Positions 55,002-63,672 of a DNA stretch of 64,000 bases are shown here, piece by piece. The DNA is taken from contig CAVQVG010000008.1 in assembly GCA_963717125.1 (NCBI GenBank), positions 360,726 to 424,725 of the forward strand, written 5' to 3'. Positions within the stretch are counted from its first letter, which is position 1. Every line of letters begins with the position of its first letter. The notes below the pieces were generated by a model, which had not been told where the DNA came from, ran no database searches, and saw only the letters and a program-made list of their open reading frames with translations. The DNA comes from RYN-230 sp963717125 (GTDB taxonomy: Bacteria > Actinomycetota > Actinomycetes > Streptosporangiales > Streptosporangiaceae). A program made the position numbers and the translations under genes.

Positions 55002-55397
55002 TCAGGCGGGGAAGCGGAACTGGCCGGACTCGTCGCGCCCGAACGGGACGGCCTGGCGGACCGCGCCGACGGGGAGCGGGCCGTAGATGTGCGGGAACGG
55101 CCCGGCCGAGCCGGGCACCGGCTCCCATCGGATCTCCGCCCCGATCCGGGCCGGGTCCAGCACCAGGAGCAGCAGGTCCCGGTGCTCGTCCCGGTACAGC
55201 GCGTTGGCTACTGGGAGCACCTGGCGGGCCGTGCTGGCGTGGATGAAGCCTTCCGCGGCCAGCGTCCGGCCGCGGGTGGACATCCGGTACTCGCCGTCGC
55301 GCTGGGCCTGCGCCCAGTCCGCGGCGGCGGCGATGTGGTACAGCACCGCGGGCGGCGGCGACTCCGGATGCAAACGGTCCTGCCCCGGCATACCCAC
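55002..55397 (-). CDS. DUF952 family protein
   Basis: The protein is 131 aa. The DUF952 pattern is LYHIAAAADWAQAQRDGEYR at the start, AEGFIHASTARQVLPVANA in the middle, then LLLLVLDPARIGAEIRWE and FPHIYGPLPVGAV. The conserved His and Arg residues resemble ADP-ribose-binding/transferase-like folds, but activity is not established. Start GTG 55397 or ATG 55391. It is probably cotranscribed with the lipoprotein gene upstream (13-nt gap). Confidence 0.88.
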   Translation of the reverse strand: MGMPGQDRLHPESPPPAVLYHIAAAADWAQAQRDGEYRMSTRGRTLAAEGFIHASTARQVLPVANALYRDEHRDLLLLVLDPARIGAEIRWEPVPGSAGPFPHIYGPLPVGAVRQAVPFGRDESGQFRFPA

Positions 55398-55410
55398 GGT
55401 CCTGCCCGGC

Positions 55411-55932
55411 TCAGTTGAGGAAGTAACTGCTGCCGCCGGTCTGCGGGTTCGTCACCTGGGCGGTCACGGAGACGGCGCCGGCGTGCGCGAACGTCAGGGT
55501 GAGCGTGATGTTCTTGCCGCCGCGCATCCGGCCGGCCCCGGTGATGAGCAGGCGCAGGCCATCGGGGTTCAGCCGGACGACGGAGTCGGCCGGGATCGGG
55601 ATAGCCGTGATCGTGTGCACCGCGTTACGGCCGCCCGGCACTGGCGCGGCGAACGTGACCTGCCCGCCGGAGCTGGCCCGGGCGCTGACCAGCCGGTCCC
55701 GGGGGCCGTTGTTCCGGATGAGCAGGTAGCCGACGGTCCGGCCCGCGGTGGGCTGCGGGACGTAGGCGGTGGACAGCGAGATCGACGGGGCCGCACTGGC
55801 CCGCGCGTAGCAGCCGGCCAGGCCGGCCGTGGCCAGCGCCATCAGGCAGGCCACCAGGGCCGCCCGGGCGGCCCGGCGGGCAGGCCGCCGCGCGGCCGCG
55901 GCCCGCGGGCTGGTGCGATCGGATTCCGCCAT
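55411..55932 (-). CDS. PCu(A)C-like lipoprotein lacking copper ligands
   Basis: The protein is 173 aa. The N-terminus is Arg/Ala-rich with a hydrophobic stretch and lipobox (ALVACLMALATAGLAGCYAR), so it is a lipoprotein. The beta-sandwich has GRTVGYLLIRNNGPRDRLVS, NAVHTITAIPIPADSVVRLN and DGLRLLITGAGRM, the layout of PCu(A)C/DUF461 copper chaperones. Where the copper-binding family has HxM and MxxM residues, this protein has none that align (AVHTIT, GLRLLITG). It probably keeps the fold with another job, such as a structural or assembly role. It is adjacent to a DUF952 gene. Confidence 0.72.
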   Translation of the reverse strand: MAESDRTSPRAAAARRPARRAARAALVACLMALATAGLAGCYARASAAPSISLSTAYVPQPTAGRTVGYLLIRNNGPRDRLVSARASSGGQVTFAAPVPGGRNAVHTITAIPIPADSVVRLNPDGLRLLITGAGRMRGGKNITLTLTFAHAGAVSVTAQVTNPQTGGSSYFLN

Positions 55933-56014
55933 GTCCTTTGCTTTGCTGTCTAGATCCCAGGCAACGACGATGCTAGTCCCGGCCCGCGGCTGGCCGGTTC
56001 GGCGGGGGCCAGGA

Positions 56015-56986
56015 CTAGCTGAGCGGGAGCCGCCAGTTCTGCCCGACGAGATCGTGCCCGAAGCTGCGGTGCTGGTCCGAGTCCATCAGCTCGAAGCCGG
56101 CCCGCTGGTAGATGTGCCGGGCCGCGGTCAGCACGTCGTTGGTCCACAGCACGATCTCGGCGTAGCCGGCCCGGCGGGCGAAAGCCAGGCACTCGGCGAC
56201 CAGCCGGCCGCCCAGGCCCCGGCCGCGGGCGCGCGGCTCGACCAGGAGCAGCCGCAGCTGCGCGGTGGACTCGGACTTCCGCATGCAGAACACGCAGCCG
56301 GCCGGGCTGCCGTCCAGTTCGGCGATCCAGGCCGCCTCGCCCGGGTCGTCGCGGCCCGCGTAGTCGGCCACGATCCGGGCCACCAGCGTTTCGTAGCTCG
56401 CGTCCCAGCCGTACTCCTGCGCGTACAGCGCGCCGTTGCGCTGGATGACCCAGCCGAGATCGCCCGGCTGCGGGGCGCGGAGGACGAACGCCGCGGGCGG
56501 GCCGGCCGTTACGATGTCGCGGATCGTGCCCATCGCCGCGGTCAGCCGCTGCTGCTCCGCGTCGGTGAGCCGGCCGAGCAGGCCCGCGATGCCCGCGGCC
56601 GAGCGCTGGTCGAGCCCGGCGAAGACCTGCCGCCCCGGCCCGGTCAGGGCGATGACCCGGCGGCGGGCGTCGGCCGTGGACCGCTCGCGGGTGATCAGCT
56701 CGTCCCGCTCCAATCGGGCCAGGATCCGGCTCAGGTAACCCGCGTCGATGTCCAGCGAGCCGCGCAGCGCGCTGATCTCGCACTCGGCGCCCTGGGCCAG
56801 TTCGAACAGCACCCGTGCCTCGGTCAGCGAGTAGGGCGAGTCGAGGTAGCTGCCGTGCAGCAGCCCAATCAGGTTCGTGTAGACCCGGTTGAACCCCCGC
56901 ACCGCGCTGATCCGCCCCGGGCTGACGCCGTTGGCCGCGGCAGTCGACGGCCAGTTGTCTGACGAAGGCAAGGACATCTTTGACAT
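56015..56986 (-). CDS. MarR-GNAT fusion protein
   Basis: The protein is 323 aa from the ATG at 56986. Residues about 1-160 are a MarR-type winged HTH: PYSLTEARVLFELAQGAECE, LRGSLDIDAGYLSRILARLE and RERSTADARRRVIALTGPGR. The C-terminal half is a GNAT acetyltransferase: LRAPQPGDLGWVIQRNGALY, LRLLLVEPRARGRGLGGRLV (acetyl-CoA loop) and IVLWTNDVLTAARHIYQRAG. Such fusions are known in bacteria; the acetylated partner is unknown. A perfect dyad TTTGACATAGTCAAA covers the start codon, so it likely represses itself. Confidence 0.9.
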   Translation of the reverse strand: MSKMSLPSSDNWPSTAAANGVSPGRISAVRGFNRVYTNLIGLLHGSYLDSPYSLTEARVLFELAQGAECEISALRGSLDIDAGYLSRILARLERDELITRERSTADARRRVIALTGPGRQVFAGLDQRSAAGIAGLLGRLTDAEQQRLTAAMGTIRDIVTAGPPAAFVLRAPQPGDLGWVIQRNGALYAQEYGWDASYETLVARIVADYAGRDDPGEAAWIAELDGSPAGCVFCMRKSESTAQLRLLLVEPRARGRGLGGRLVAECLAFARRAGYAEIVLWTNDVLTAARHIYQRAGFELMDSDQHRSFGHDLVGQNWRLPLS

Positions 56987-56993
56987 AGTCAAA
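56979..56993. promoter_or_regulatory. Dyad over the MarR-GNAT start codon
   Basis: TTTGACATAGTCAAA, a perfect 15-bp dyad. Binding would block initiation and transcription, fitting autorepression. Confidence 0.7.
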
Positions 56994-57143
56994 TACTTAC
57001 CCAGGATGCCCGCCGGATCAAGGGTTTTGCGTGGCGCGCGAGGTATCAGCGGCCGCCCGGTCGGCTCCGACTGGGTGCAGGCCACAAACCGGCCTGATGG
57101 GCCCGTGGGCCGGGGGAGCCGTGGGCTGGGAGAGGAGCACCCG

Positions 57144-57725
57144 ATGACGAATCTGCCTGCTGCGCCGGGAGACGTGCTGGCCGTGTGGACGGGGGACGGC
57201 CCGCTGCAGGACCTGATCCGGGTGGGCGAGGCGCTGTGTGGCAAGCCGGCCGTGGCCAACCACGTCGCGATCATCACGCATCGGGACCGGCTGGGCCGGT
57301 GGATCGGCATCCAGGGCCAGCCGGGCGGCGTCGGGCCGGTGGACTGCACACCGTTCCTGTCCGACGTACGGACCATGTCCAACCATGACGAGCCGAAGCC
57401 GGACGACCGCCGCCAGCTGGCCAGCTTCCTGGCCAGTGCGGCCAAGTCGCTGGGCATCGCCTACGACTGGGTCGGCATTGCCGAGGACACGCTGGACGCG
57501 CTGCACATTGAGGATCTGTCCGGGGCGATCGACCCACTGTGGCGCTGGCCCAGCCACCATAACCTGCTGCCCGGTCACGTGGTCTGCTCCAGCCTCGCCG
57601 CGATGCTGTACGACCTGCCCTCGGTCGGCTGGGCGCATCCGGATCTCCATGATGAACGCCAGTGCGAGCCGGCGGACTGGTGGCGCTGGTCGGAGGCGCG
57701 GGCCTGGGCGGTCGCAGTCCGGTAG
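57144..57725 (+). CDS. Permuted papain-like cysteine hydrolase candidate
   Basis: The protein is 193 aa from the ATG at 57144 with GAGGAG upstream. The order is GDVLAVWTGDGPLQDLIRVG, VANHVAIITHRDRLGRWIGI with a candidate catalytic His, AYDWVGIAEDTL, and HVVCSSLAAMLYDL with a candidate Cys. His before Cys is the permuted NlpC/P60 (YiiX-like) arrangement. Membrane and signal segments are absent. The fit is by pattern only. It converges on the ABC permease gene. Confidence 0.6.
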   Translation: MTNLPAAPGDVLAVWTGDGPLQDLIRVGEALCGKPAVANHVAIITHRDRLGRWIGIQGQPGGVGPVDCTPFLSDVRTMSNHDEPKPDDRRQLASFLASAAKSLGIAYDWVGIAEDTLDALHIEDLSGAIDPLWRWPSHHNLLPGHVVCSSLAAMLYDLPSVGWAHPDLHDERQCEPADWWRWSEARAWAVAVR

Positions 57726-57734
57726 CCGGGCTGA

Positions 57735-58595
57735 TCACGCGTCGCGCCAGCGCAGCAGTACGCCGCCGGTCAGCAGCGCGGCGGCGGCCCAGGCGGCCAG
57801 CACGCCGAGGCCCGCCCACGGGCTGAGTGGCAGGTTGTGCAGGCCGGTGGTGGCCTGGATGTCCAGCCCGGCGCTCATCGGCCCGATCTGCTGCAGGTGC
57901 CGGGACCAGTGCGGGTTGAGGGCGCTGGCGATGACCGGGAACAGGTAGAGCAGGCCGAGCACCACCCCGATCGACACCGCGGAGTCCCGCACGGCGGTGG
58001 CGGTGCCGAGGGCCAGCAGGCCGATCAGCGCCAGGTAGAGGACCGAGCCGGCCGCGGCGCGCAGGTCCGCCCCGTTGCCCAGCGACAGCGTCGCGTAGCC
58101 GTGGACGGGGGTGAACCCGCGGCCGGGCAGGATGAACCGCCCGGCCAGCACGGACGCCAGCACGCCGACGGCTCCGGCCGCCAGCACCAGGCCGGTCACG
58201 ACGACCGCCTTGGCCGTCAGGACGGTGATCCTGCGTGGCATCGCGGTCAGCGTGACACGGATCATGCCGGTGCTGTATTCGCCGCTGATCGCCAGCACCG
58301 CCAGAATGGCCACGACCGCCTGGCTGAGATCGATGCCGCTGAGGATGGCCTTGGCCGGATCCTGGCCGCAGCCGGTGGCCTGGCAGGTCACCGCGGCCGC
58401 GGCGACGCTGCCCACCGCCACGGTCAGCGCGACGACCGCAAGCAGCAGCCACACCGTTCCGGGCAGCGTGCGCAGCTTCGTCCACTCCGCGCCAAAGGCG
58501 CGCGCCGCCGACTGGACTGAGGAGCGAGGAACGAGCGACGAGGGAAGTCGGCGGGTCCGAGCGCGCCGGAGGCGCAAAGCAAGCAGAGCGATCAT
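57735..58595 (-). CDS. ABC-2-type transporter permease
   Basis: The protein is 286 aa from the ATG at 58595 with GGAGGGACGC upstream. Its first 35 residues (ALRLRRARTRRLPSSLVPRS) are encoded by the MITE-like repeat, copy B; the normal start would be near FGAEWTKLRTLPGTVW. Six membrane segments follow (VWLLLAVVALTVAVGSVA, AVVAILAVLAISGEYSTG, VVVTGLVLAAGAVGVLASVL, VLYLALIGLLALGTA, IGVVLGLLYLFPVIASAL, AGLGVLAAWAAAALLTGGVL). The ATG overlaps the upstream permease stop, so the operon is ATPase-permease-permease. Confidence 0.87.
   Translation of the reverse strand: MIALLALRLRRARTRRLPSSLVPRSSVQSAARAFGAEWTKLRTLPGTVWLLLAVVALTVAVGSVAAAAVTCQATGCGQDPAKAILSGIDLSQAVVAILAVLAISGEYSTGMIRVTLTAMPRRITVLTAKAVVVTGLVLAAGAVGVLASVLAGRFILPGRGFTPVHGYATLSLGNGADLRAAAGSVLYLALIGLLALGTATAVRDSAVSIGVVLGLLYLFPVIASALNPHWSRHLQQIGPMSAGLDIQATTGLHNLPLSPWAGLGVLAAWAAAALLTGGVLLRWRDA
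58489..58575. repeat. MITE-like repeat, copy B (87 bp) inside ABC permease
   Basis: Nearly identical to copy A at 46618-46720 (GCGCCAAAGGCGC at one end, CGCGCCGGAGGCGC at the other). It lies within the first codons of the permease and contributes an in-frame N-terminus. Confidence 0.85.
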
Positions 58596-60149
58596 GCGTC
58601 CCTCCGGCGCAAGAGGTAGGCCGCCAGGCCCAGGGCAACCACGACCCAGGCACACAGCACCGCGAAGCCGGCCCACGGTGCCAGCGGATAGTAGCCCGCT
58701 GAGGGCGCGTAGACGTTGCTGACCTGCGGGTACTGGATGAGGGTCTGCTGGACGGCGAAGGCGGCGGCTGGGGTGACCCGCGCCAGCCAGTCCGTGGGAC
58801 CCACCGGAAGGATGGGCGCCGCCACGGTGAGCAGGTAGGGCAGGACGACCACCACGATCACCGTGGCGACCGCCGCAGCAGCGCGCCGCAGCACGGTTGC
58901 GATGGCGAGCGCGATGACCGCGGCGGCGGCGAGCACCGCGGCGGTGCCGACGATCACACGCACCTCGGTGAGCGCCGTCACCGGCCAGACATAGACGCCG
59001 TTGTCACGAAGCACCCGCTGCCCCAGCGCGACCACGATGGCCGAGGCCACCAGCCCGGCCGCGAACGTGACGACGCCGATCACGACCGCCTTGGCCGCCA
59101 GCACCTGGCCGCGCCGCGGGGTCGCCGCCAGTGTCACCCGGATCAGGCCGCGCCGGTATTCGGCGGTCATGAACATCACCGCCACCACGACCACCACGAT
59201 CAGCCCGGCGAACACGCCGATGAGGGTTTGCGCGATCGTGACGCCGTTCCCCCCCGCCCCCGACACCGATGGCGCGATGTCGCCAGTCCCGGTCACGGTG
59301 AACCGGCCGGCCGTCGCGCCGAAGCCACCGGGCGAGCCGGCCGCGGGCCCGCCGGGCCGCCCCGATCGCGCGGCCGGTCCATGCGCCGCCGGGCCAGTCG
59401 CCCCGCAGGCTCAGGTGGTCGAACACGCCGGTGGCCCGGCTGGGGCCGCCGTTCACGCTCGCCAAGCCCAGGGACGTCTGTGAGTACTGCGGGGACGTGG
59501 CGAATAGGCCGCCCTGCACGGTCGATGCCAGCCCGGCCAGCGTGACGGTGCCAACCCTGGTCCAGCGGGTGCCGTTGGCCGAGTCGTACCCAGTGAGCGT
59601 GCCGCCGGACCGGGTGAGCCGGAGCCAGCGCGGGGACGCGGCGGAAACGGAACCGGCCAGACCAGGCAGGTCGCCGGTGTAGTCGTACTGCATCCGCACG
59701 CCGTGGCTGCCGGTGACCATCATCGCCGCGTACGCCGATCCCTGCCGGGTGCTCGCCTTGATGATGATCCCGGCCTTGGCCCACGGCACCAGGCCGTTTC
59801 GCGTTCCCACGCCCGAGACGGCTGGGATCTGACCAGTCAGCGAGGACAGCCGGACGGTGATGTCCCCGTTCCCGGCCAGCGGCCGGTGCACGAAGTAGAA
59901 GCTGTCCGTCACCGCCTCGCCGCCCGGCCCCACCGGGCAGGCGCAGCCCGAGGCCGGGCCGTTCTTGCCGCAGGTACCCTGCATGCTGGGTCCCAGCCCG
60001 AGAACCACGATCGCCAGCACCGCGACGATCATGCCGATGACCCAGCCGCGGACGGTCCTGAACTTGACCCACTCCGACCGGAGTACCTGGGCGAAGCCAT
60101 CGGGCCGTGCTGGCGTTGGGCCGCGCTGGACTGGTGGGCTGGTAATCAT
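58592..60149 (-). CDS. ABC-2-type permease with extracellular domain (frame broken once)
   Basis: About 519 aa when repaired. The first frame has FAQVLRSEWVKFRTVRGWVI, a TM segment (GMIVAVLAIVVLGLGPSM), then an extracellular beta-rich domain of about 230 residues (SFYFVHRPLAGNGDITVRLS, WAKAGIIIKASTRQGSAYAA, GTRWTRVGTVTLAGLASTV), similar to LamG/DUF1349-like folds. After a shift between 59345 and 59370 the rest is GVTIAQTLIGVFAGLIVVVV, YRRGLIRVTLAATPRRGQVL and four more membrane segments. The inserted domain may bind a polymer or exported peptide. Operon with the ATPase at 60146 (4-nt overlap). Confidence 0.8.
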
Positions 60150-61082
60150 CGGGCGCGCTCCGGTGCGGGTTCGGCGCGGTAGTCGACCGCGTCCTGGGTG
60201 AGTTCCAGGTAGGCCTGTTCCAGGCTGGCGCGCTGCGCCGCGACCTCGGAGAACGGCACCCCGCTGCTGCTCAGCGCGGCGACGACCTGGGCCGCGGCCA
60301 GCCCGGACACGGTCAGCACGTCCGCCTCGCCGACGCTGATCGTGCCGCCCGCCCGCTCGAGCGCGACCAGGGCGGCCGGCCCGGCGTCTGTGCGCACCGT
60401 GACCCGGTTCCCGGATGCGGCGGCGATCAGGTCACGCATGCTGGTGTCCGCGATGACCCGGCCGCGGCCGGCCACGACCAGATGGTCCGCGGTGTCCTGC
60501 AGTTCGCTCATCAGGTGGCTGGAGACCAGCACGGCACGGCCCTGGGCGGCCAAGGCGCGCAGGAAGCCGCGCATCCAGATGATGCCCTCGGGGTCCATGC
60601 CGTTGAACGGCTCGTCCAGCATGAGGACTGGCGGGTCGCCCAGCAGCGCGGCGGCGATGCCGAGGCGCTGCCGCATGCCGAGGGAGTAGCCGCCGGCCTT
60701 TCCGCCGGATTGCGGACCGGAGGCCCGCCTGGTCGATCACCTCGTTGACCCGGTTGGCGGTCAGCCCCTGCGAGCAGGCGAGCCAGAGCAGGTGATTGCG
60801 GCCGGACCGGCTGGGTTGCAGCGCGGCGGCATCCAGCAGCGCCCCGACGTGGCTGAGCGGGCGCCGCAAGGTCCGGTACGGCTGCCCGCCGATCAGCGCG
60901 GTGCCGGAATCGGCCGCGTCCAGGCCGAGGATGACCCGCATCGTGGTCGATTTGCCCGCCCCGTTGGGGCCGACGAAGCCGGTGACCTGCCCGGGCTGGA
61001 CGGTGAACGACATGCCGTCCAGGGCCAGCACCGGTCCGTACCGCTTGCGCAGCCCGGCGACTTCCATGGTTGCTTCAGTCAT
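60146..61082 (-). CDS. ABC transporter ATP-binding protein (frame broken once)
   Basis: About 312 aa when repaired. The first frame has the Walker A FVGPNGAGKSTTMRVILGL and ends near AGLRSAIRR; the second starts MRQRLGIAAALLGDPPVLML (signature, then DEPFNGMDPEG with Walker B) and SSHLMSELQDTADHL. The shift lies in 60697-60710, before the GYSLGMRQR signature. The protein supplies energy for the two permeases downstream. The ATG at 61082 is divergent from a two-component system, with a dyad (61117-61135) between. This fits a drug- or peptide-responsive exporter. Confidence 0.9.
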
Positions 61083-61116
61083 GGACCAGGTTTTACGCCC
61101 GGGCCGGTGACAGCCC

Positions 61117-61135
61117 GGTGCCAGCCGCTGGCACC
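61117..61135. promoter_or_regulatory. GGTGCCAG dyad in the ABC/two-component divergent promoter
   Basis: GGTGCCAG-CCG-CTGGCACC, a perfect 19-bp dyad in the 86-bp gap, with nearby partial copies (TGGCTGACACC, ACACCTGGCA). It is a good candidate operator for the OmpR-type regulator. Confidence 0.6.
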
Positions 61136-61168
61136 TGGCTGACACCAGACACCTGGCATGCTGACGAC

Positions 61169-61831
61169 GTGAGAGTGCTGGTGGTGGAGGACCACGAGAT
61201 CCTGGCCACGGCGATCGGCACCGGGCTGCGCCGTGAGGGCATGGCCGTCAACGTGGTGCTGGACGGGGCCGACGCGCTGGAGCGTCTCGCGGTCACCCGT
61301 TACGACGTGGTGGTGCTCGACCGGGACCTGCCGGGCGTGCACGGCGACGAGGTGTGCCGGCAGATCGTGGCCAGCCGCCCGGACAGCCGGGTGCTGATGC
61401 TGACCGCGGCCAGCACCGTACGGGAGCGGGTGGACGGTCTCGGGCTGGGCGCGGACGACTATCTGCCGAAGCCGTTCGACTTCGCCGAACTGGTGGCCCG
61501 GGTCCGGGCGCTGGGCCGCCGCTCGGCCGCGGCGGTGCCGCCGGTGCTCGAATGCGGCGAGCTGACCCTCGACCCGGGCCGCCGGGCCGCGTTCCGGGCC
61601 GGGCGGCGGCTCGAGCTCAGCCCGAAGGAGTTCGCCGTGCTGGAATGCCTGCTGGCATCGGCCGGCCGCGTGGTGCCCGCCGAGGAACTGCTGGAACGGG
61701 CCTGGGACGAGGCGGCTGACCCGTTCACCACCACGGTCAAGACGACCATGCGCCGGCTGCGGGCCAAGCTCGGCGACCCGCCGGTCATCCACACCGTCCG
61801 CGAGGGCGGGTACCGGATCGGAGGAGACTGA
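61169..61831 (+). CDS. OmpR-type response regulator
   Basis: The protein is 220 aa from a GTG at 61169. The receiver is RVLVVEDHEILATAIGTGLR with Asp in YDVVVLDRDLPGVHGDEVCR near residue 51 and Lys in ADDYLPKPFDFAELVARVRA. The winged helix is RLELSPKEFAVLECLLASAG, FTTTVKTTMRRLRAKLGDPP and IHTVREGGYRIG. It is translationally coupled to the kinase (TGATG). The divergent ABC exporter is the probable target. Confidence 0.93.
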   Translation: MRVLVVEDHEILATAIGTGLRREGMAVNVVLDGADALERLAVTRYDVVVLDRDLPGVHGDEVCRQIVASRPDSRVLMLTAASTVRERVDGLGLGADDYLPKPFDFAELVARVRALGRRSAAAVPPVLECGELTLDPGRRAAFRAGRRLELSPKEFAVLECLLASAGRVVPAEELLERAWDEAADPFTTTVKTTMRRLRAKLGDPPVIHTVREGGYRIGGD

Positions 61832-63321
61832 TGCCGCATCCGGCCTACCGGAGCACGCTGCGCAGGCGGCTCACCCTGTTCTACGCGGCGCTGTTCTTCG
61901 TCTCGGCCACCGCGGTGCTGATCATCCCGCTGCTCAGCATCAAGAGCGTGCTGCACGTCGGGCACGTGGGTTCGCCAGGAAGCGTCACCGCGGTCACCCA
62001 GCACGACACCGACATCCGCTCGCTATTCGTCAGCTCCCTGTTCGGTCTGCTGGTGATGGCCGGGCTGTCGGTCGTGTTCGGCTGGCTGCTGGCCGGCCGG
62101 CTGCTTCGCCCGCTGCGCACGATCACCGCCACCGCCCGGGACATCTCGGCCAGCAACCTGAGCCGCCGGCTCAGCGTGGGCGGCCGCCCTGACGAATTCG
62201 CCGAGCTGGGGGAGACCCTGAACGACCTGTTCGGGCGGCTGGAGGCGGCGTTCGACTCGCAACGGCACTTCGTGGCCAACGCCTCGCACGAGCTGCGCAC
62301 CCCGCTCACCGCGGAGCGGGCGCTGCTCCAGGTGGCCCTGGCCGACCCGGACGCCCCGGCGGCCGAGTTGCGCGCGGCCTGCACCCAGGCGCTCGCCCTG
62401 GGCGAGCAGCAGGAACAGCTGATCGACGCGTTGCTCACCCTGGCCAGCAGCGAGCGCGGCATCGGGCAGCCGGAACCCTTCGATCTCGGCGGCATCGCCG
62501 GGCCGGTGCTCGCGGCCCGCGCCGCGGATGCGGAACGCGGCCAGATCCAGCTGACCGCCGCGCTGGACCCGGCCCCCGCGGTGGGCGACCCGAGCCTGGC
62601 CGAAAGCCTGGTCAGCAACCTGGTGGACAACGCGCTGCGGCACAACGTGGCCGGCGGTCAGGTGGAGGTCCGCACCGCCCAGGCCGCCGGGCAGGCCACC
62701 ATCTCGGTCCGGAACACCGGGCCGGTGATCCCGCCCGGCGAGGTCGAGCGACTGTTCCAGCCGTTCCAGCGGCTGGACAGCGGGCGAACCAGCCGGGCCC
62801 GCGGGCATGGCCTCGGCCTGGCCATCGTGGCGGCCATCGCGCGCGCCCACCAGGCCACGCTGACCGCCCGCCCCCGGCCAGGCGGCGGACTCGACATCAC
62901 CGTGAGCTTCCCGCCGACCGGCACCCCGGCCGCACAGATCAGCCAGCGCTGGCCGGTACTGGCCATGATCGTGGCTAAGGAGGGAGCGCAGGCGCGTGCC
63001 AGTCGGTTAGCCCTTGCGTGGGCTGGCGAAGGTTCCCCGGCCGGGCACTGTATAGGCGACCCCTTCGTTGACCAGGACGCCAACGGCCTTGCGGACGGTG
63101 CCGACCGCCAGCCCGGTCTCACCGGTCAGGTACGTGATCGAGGGCAGCGCCTCGCGCGGGCCGATCTCCCCGGACTGGATCCGGGTGCGCAACTGCGCGG
63201 CGAGCTGCAGGTAGCTCGGCTCCGGCGCATGCACGTCGATCACATACCGTCCCATGCTGATCAAGGTAACCATGCTGGTCATGGCAGGTTAGCCAGCCTA
63301 TGCCTGCCATGGCTGACATAG
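61831..63321 (+). CDS. Sensor histidine kinase with antisense-encoded tail
   Basis: The ORF is 496 aa. A complete HK: TM1 (LFYAALFFVSATAVLIIPLL), TM2 (FVSSLFGLLVMAGLSVVFGW), HAMP (LLAGRLLRPLRTITATARDI), HisKA with SQRHFVANASHELRTPLTAE, and ATPase with LVDNALRHN, PFQRLDSGRTSRARGHGLGL and LDITVSFPPTG, ending near residue 370 (about 62930). The remaining 125 residues (HCIGDPFVDQDANGLADGAD onward) read antisense to the GntR gene and have no known domain, so the stop is probably lost by an indel. The real protein is likely near 370 aa. Confidence 0.85.
   Translation: MPHPAYRSTLRRRLTLFYAALFFVSATAVLIIPLLSIKSVLHVGHVGSPGSVTAVTQHDTDIRSLFVSSLFGLLVMAGLSVVFGWLLAGRLLRPLRTITATARDISASNLSRRLSVGGRPDEFAELGETLNDLFGRLEAAFDSQRHFVANASHELRTPLTAERALLQVALADPDAPAAELRAACTQALALGEQQEQLIDALLTLASSERGIGQPEPFDLGGIAGPVLAARAADAERGQIQLTAALDPAPAVGDPSLAESLVSNLVDNALRHNVAGGQVEVRTAQAAGQATISVRNTGPVIPPGEVERLFQPFQRLDSGRTSRARGHGLGLAIVAAIARAHQATLTARPRPGGGLDITVSFPPTGTPAAQISQRWPVLAMIVAKEGAQARASRLALAWAGEGSPAGHCIGDPFVDQDANGLADGADRQPGLTGQVRDRGQRLARADLPGLDPGAQLRGELQVARLRRMHVDHIPSHADQGNHAGHGRLASLCLPWLT
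63007..63255 (-). CDS. Small GntR-type winged-helix regulator
   Basis: The protein is 82 aa from the ATG at 63255 (an ATG further upstream at 63273 or 63282 is possible). It is essentially the GntR HTH alone: PSYLQLAAQLRTRIQSGEIG, PREALPSITYLTGETGLAVG and TVRKAVGVLVNEGVAYTVPG. No effector domain follows. Such mini-GntR genes are common near actinomycete mobile or plasmid-like modules. It is divergent from a small gene at 63340, with a dyad between. Confidence 0.82.
   Translation of the reverse strand: MGRYVIDVHAPEPSYLQLAAQLRTRIQSGEIGPREALPSITYLTGETGLAVGTVRKAVGVLVNEGVAYTVPGRGTFASPRKG
63280..63311. promoter_or_regulatory. Inverted repeat between GntR and the 63340 gene
   Basis: CATGGCAGG and CCTGCCATG, a perfect 9-bp inverted repeat with a 14-nt spacer in the divergent gap; the likely operator of the GntR protein. 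Confidence 0.6.
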
Positions 63322-63339
63322 CTGATATACCATGCCGGC

Positions 63340-63672
63340 ATGAGCGGACCTCAGCAGCCACCCAGCGCCCCTAACCCCCGCGCCCCTGCCGCCGTTGAGA
63401 CCGCTGGAGGGCCCGGCCCGCCGGACGGCAGCCAGCCCGGCACCAGCCCCACACCAGACGACGACATCCTGATGAAGATGCAGCGCGACTTCCTCGGCCA
63501 CCGGATCTGGCGGGAAATCCTCCCCGGCCGGATCCGGTACGTCGCCCGCCGGATCCAGCCTGGCCCCGGGCCGCACACCGTCGTCACCCCCGACTTACGC
63601 GAACTGGCCACCGCGCTCGCCCCCGCCCGCCAGCCAGCAACGCCCCCGCGCCGGCAGGCCCGGCATGACTGA
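63340..63672 (+). CDS. Small hypothetical protein
   Basis: The protein is 110 aa from the ATG at 63340. The first half is Pro/Gly/Ala-rich and disordered; the second has DDDILMKMQRDFLGHRIWRE and ILPGRIRYVARRIQPGPGPH, a possible helical domain. I do not recognise the family. It overlaps the next gene by 8 nt. Confidence 0.6.
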   Translation: MSGPQQPPSAPNPRAPAAVETAGGPGPPDGSQPGTSPTPDDDILMKMQRDFLGHRIWREILPGRIRYVARRIQPGPGPHTVVTPDLRELATALAPARQPATPPRRQARHD

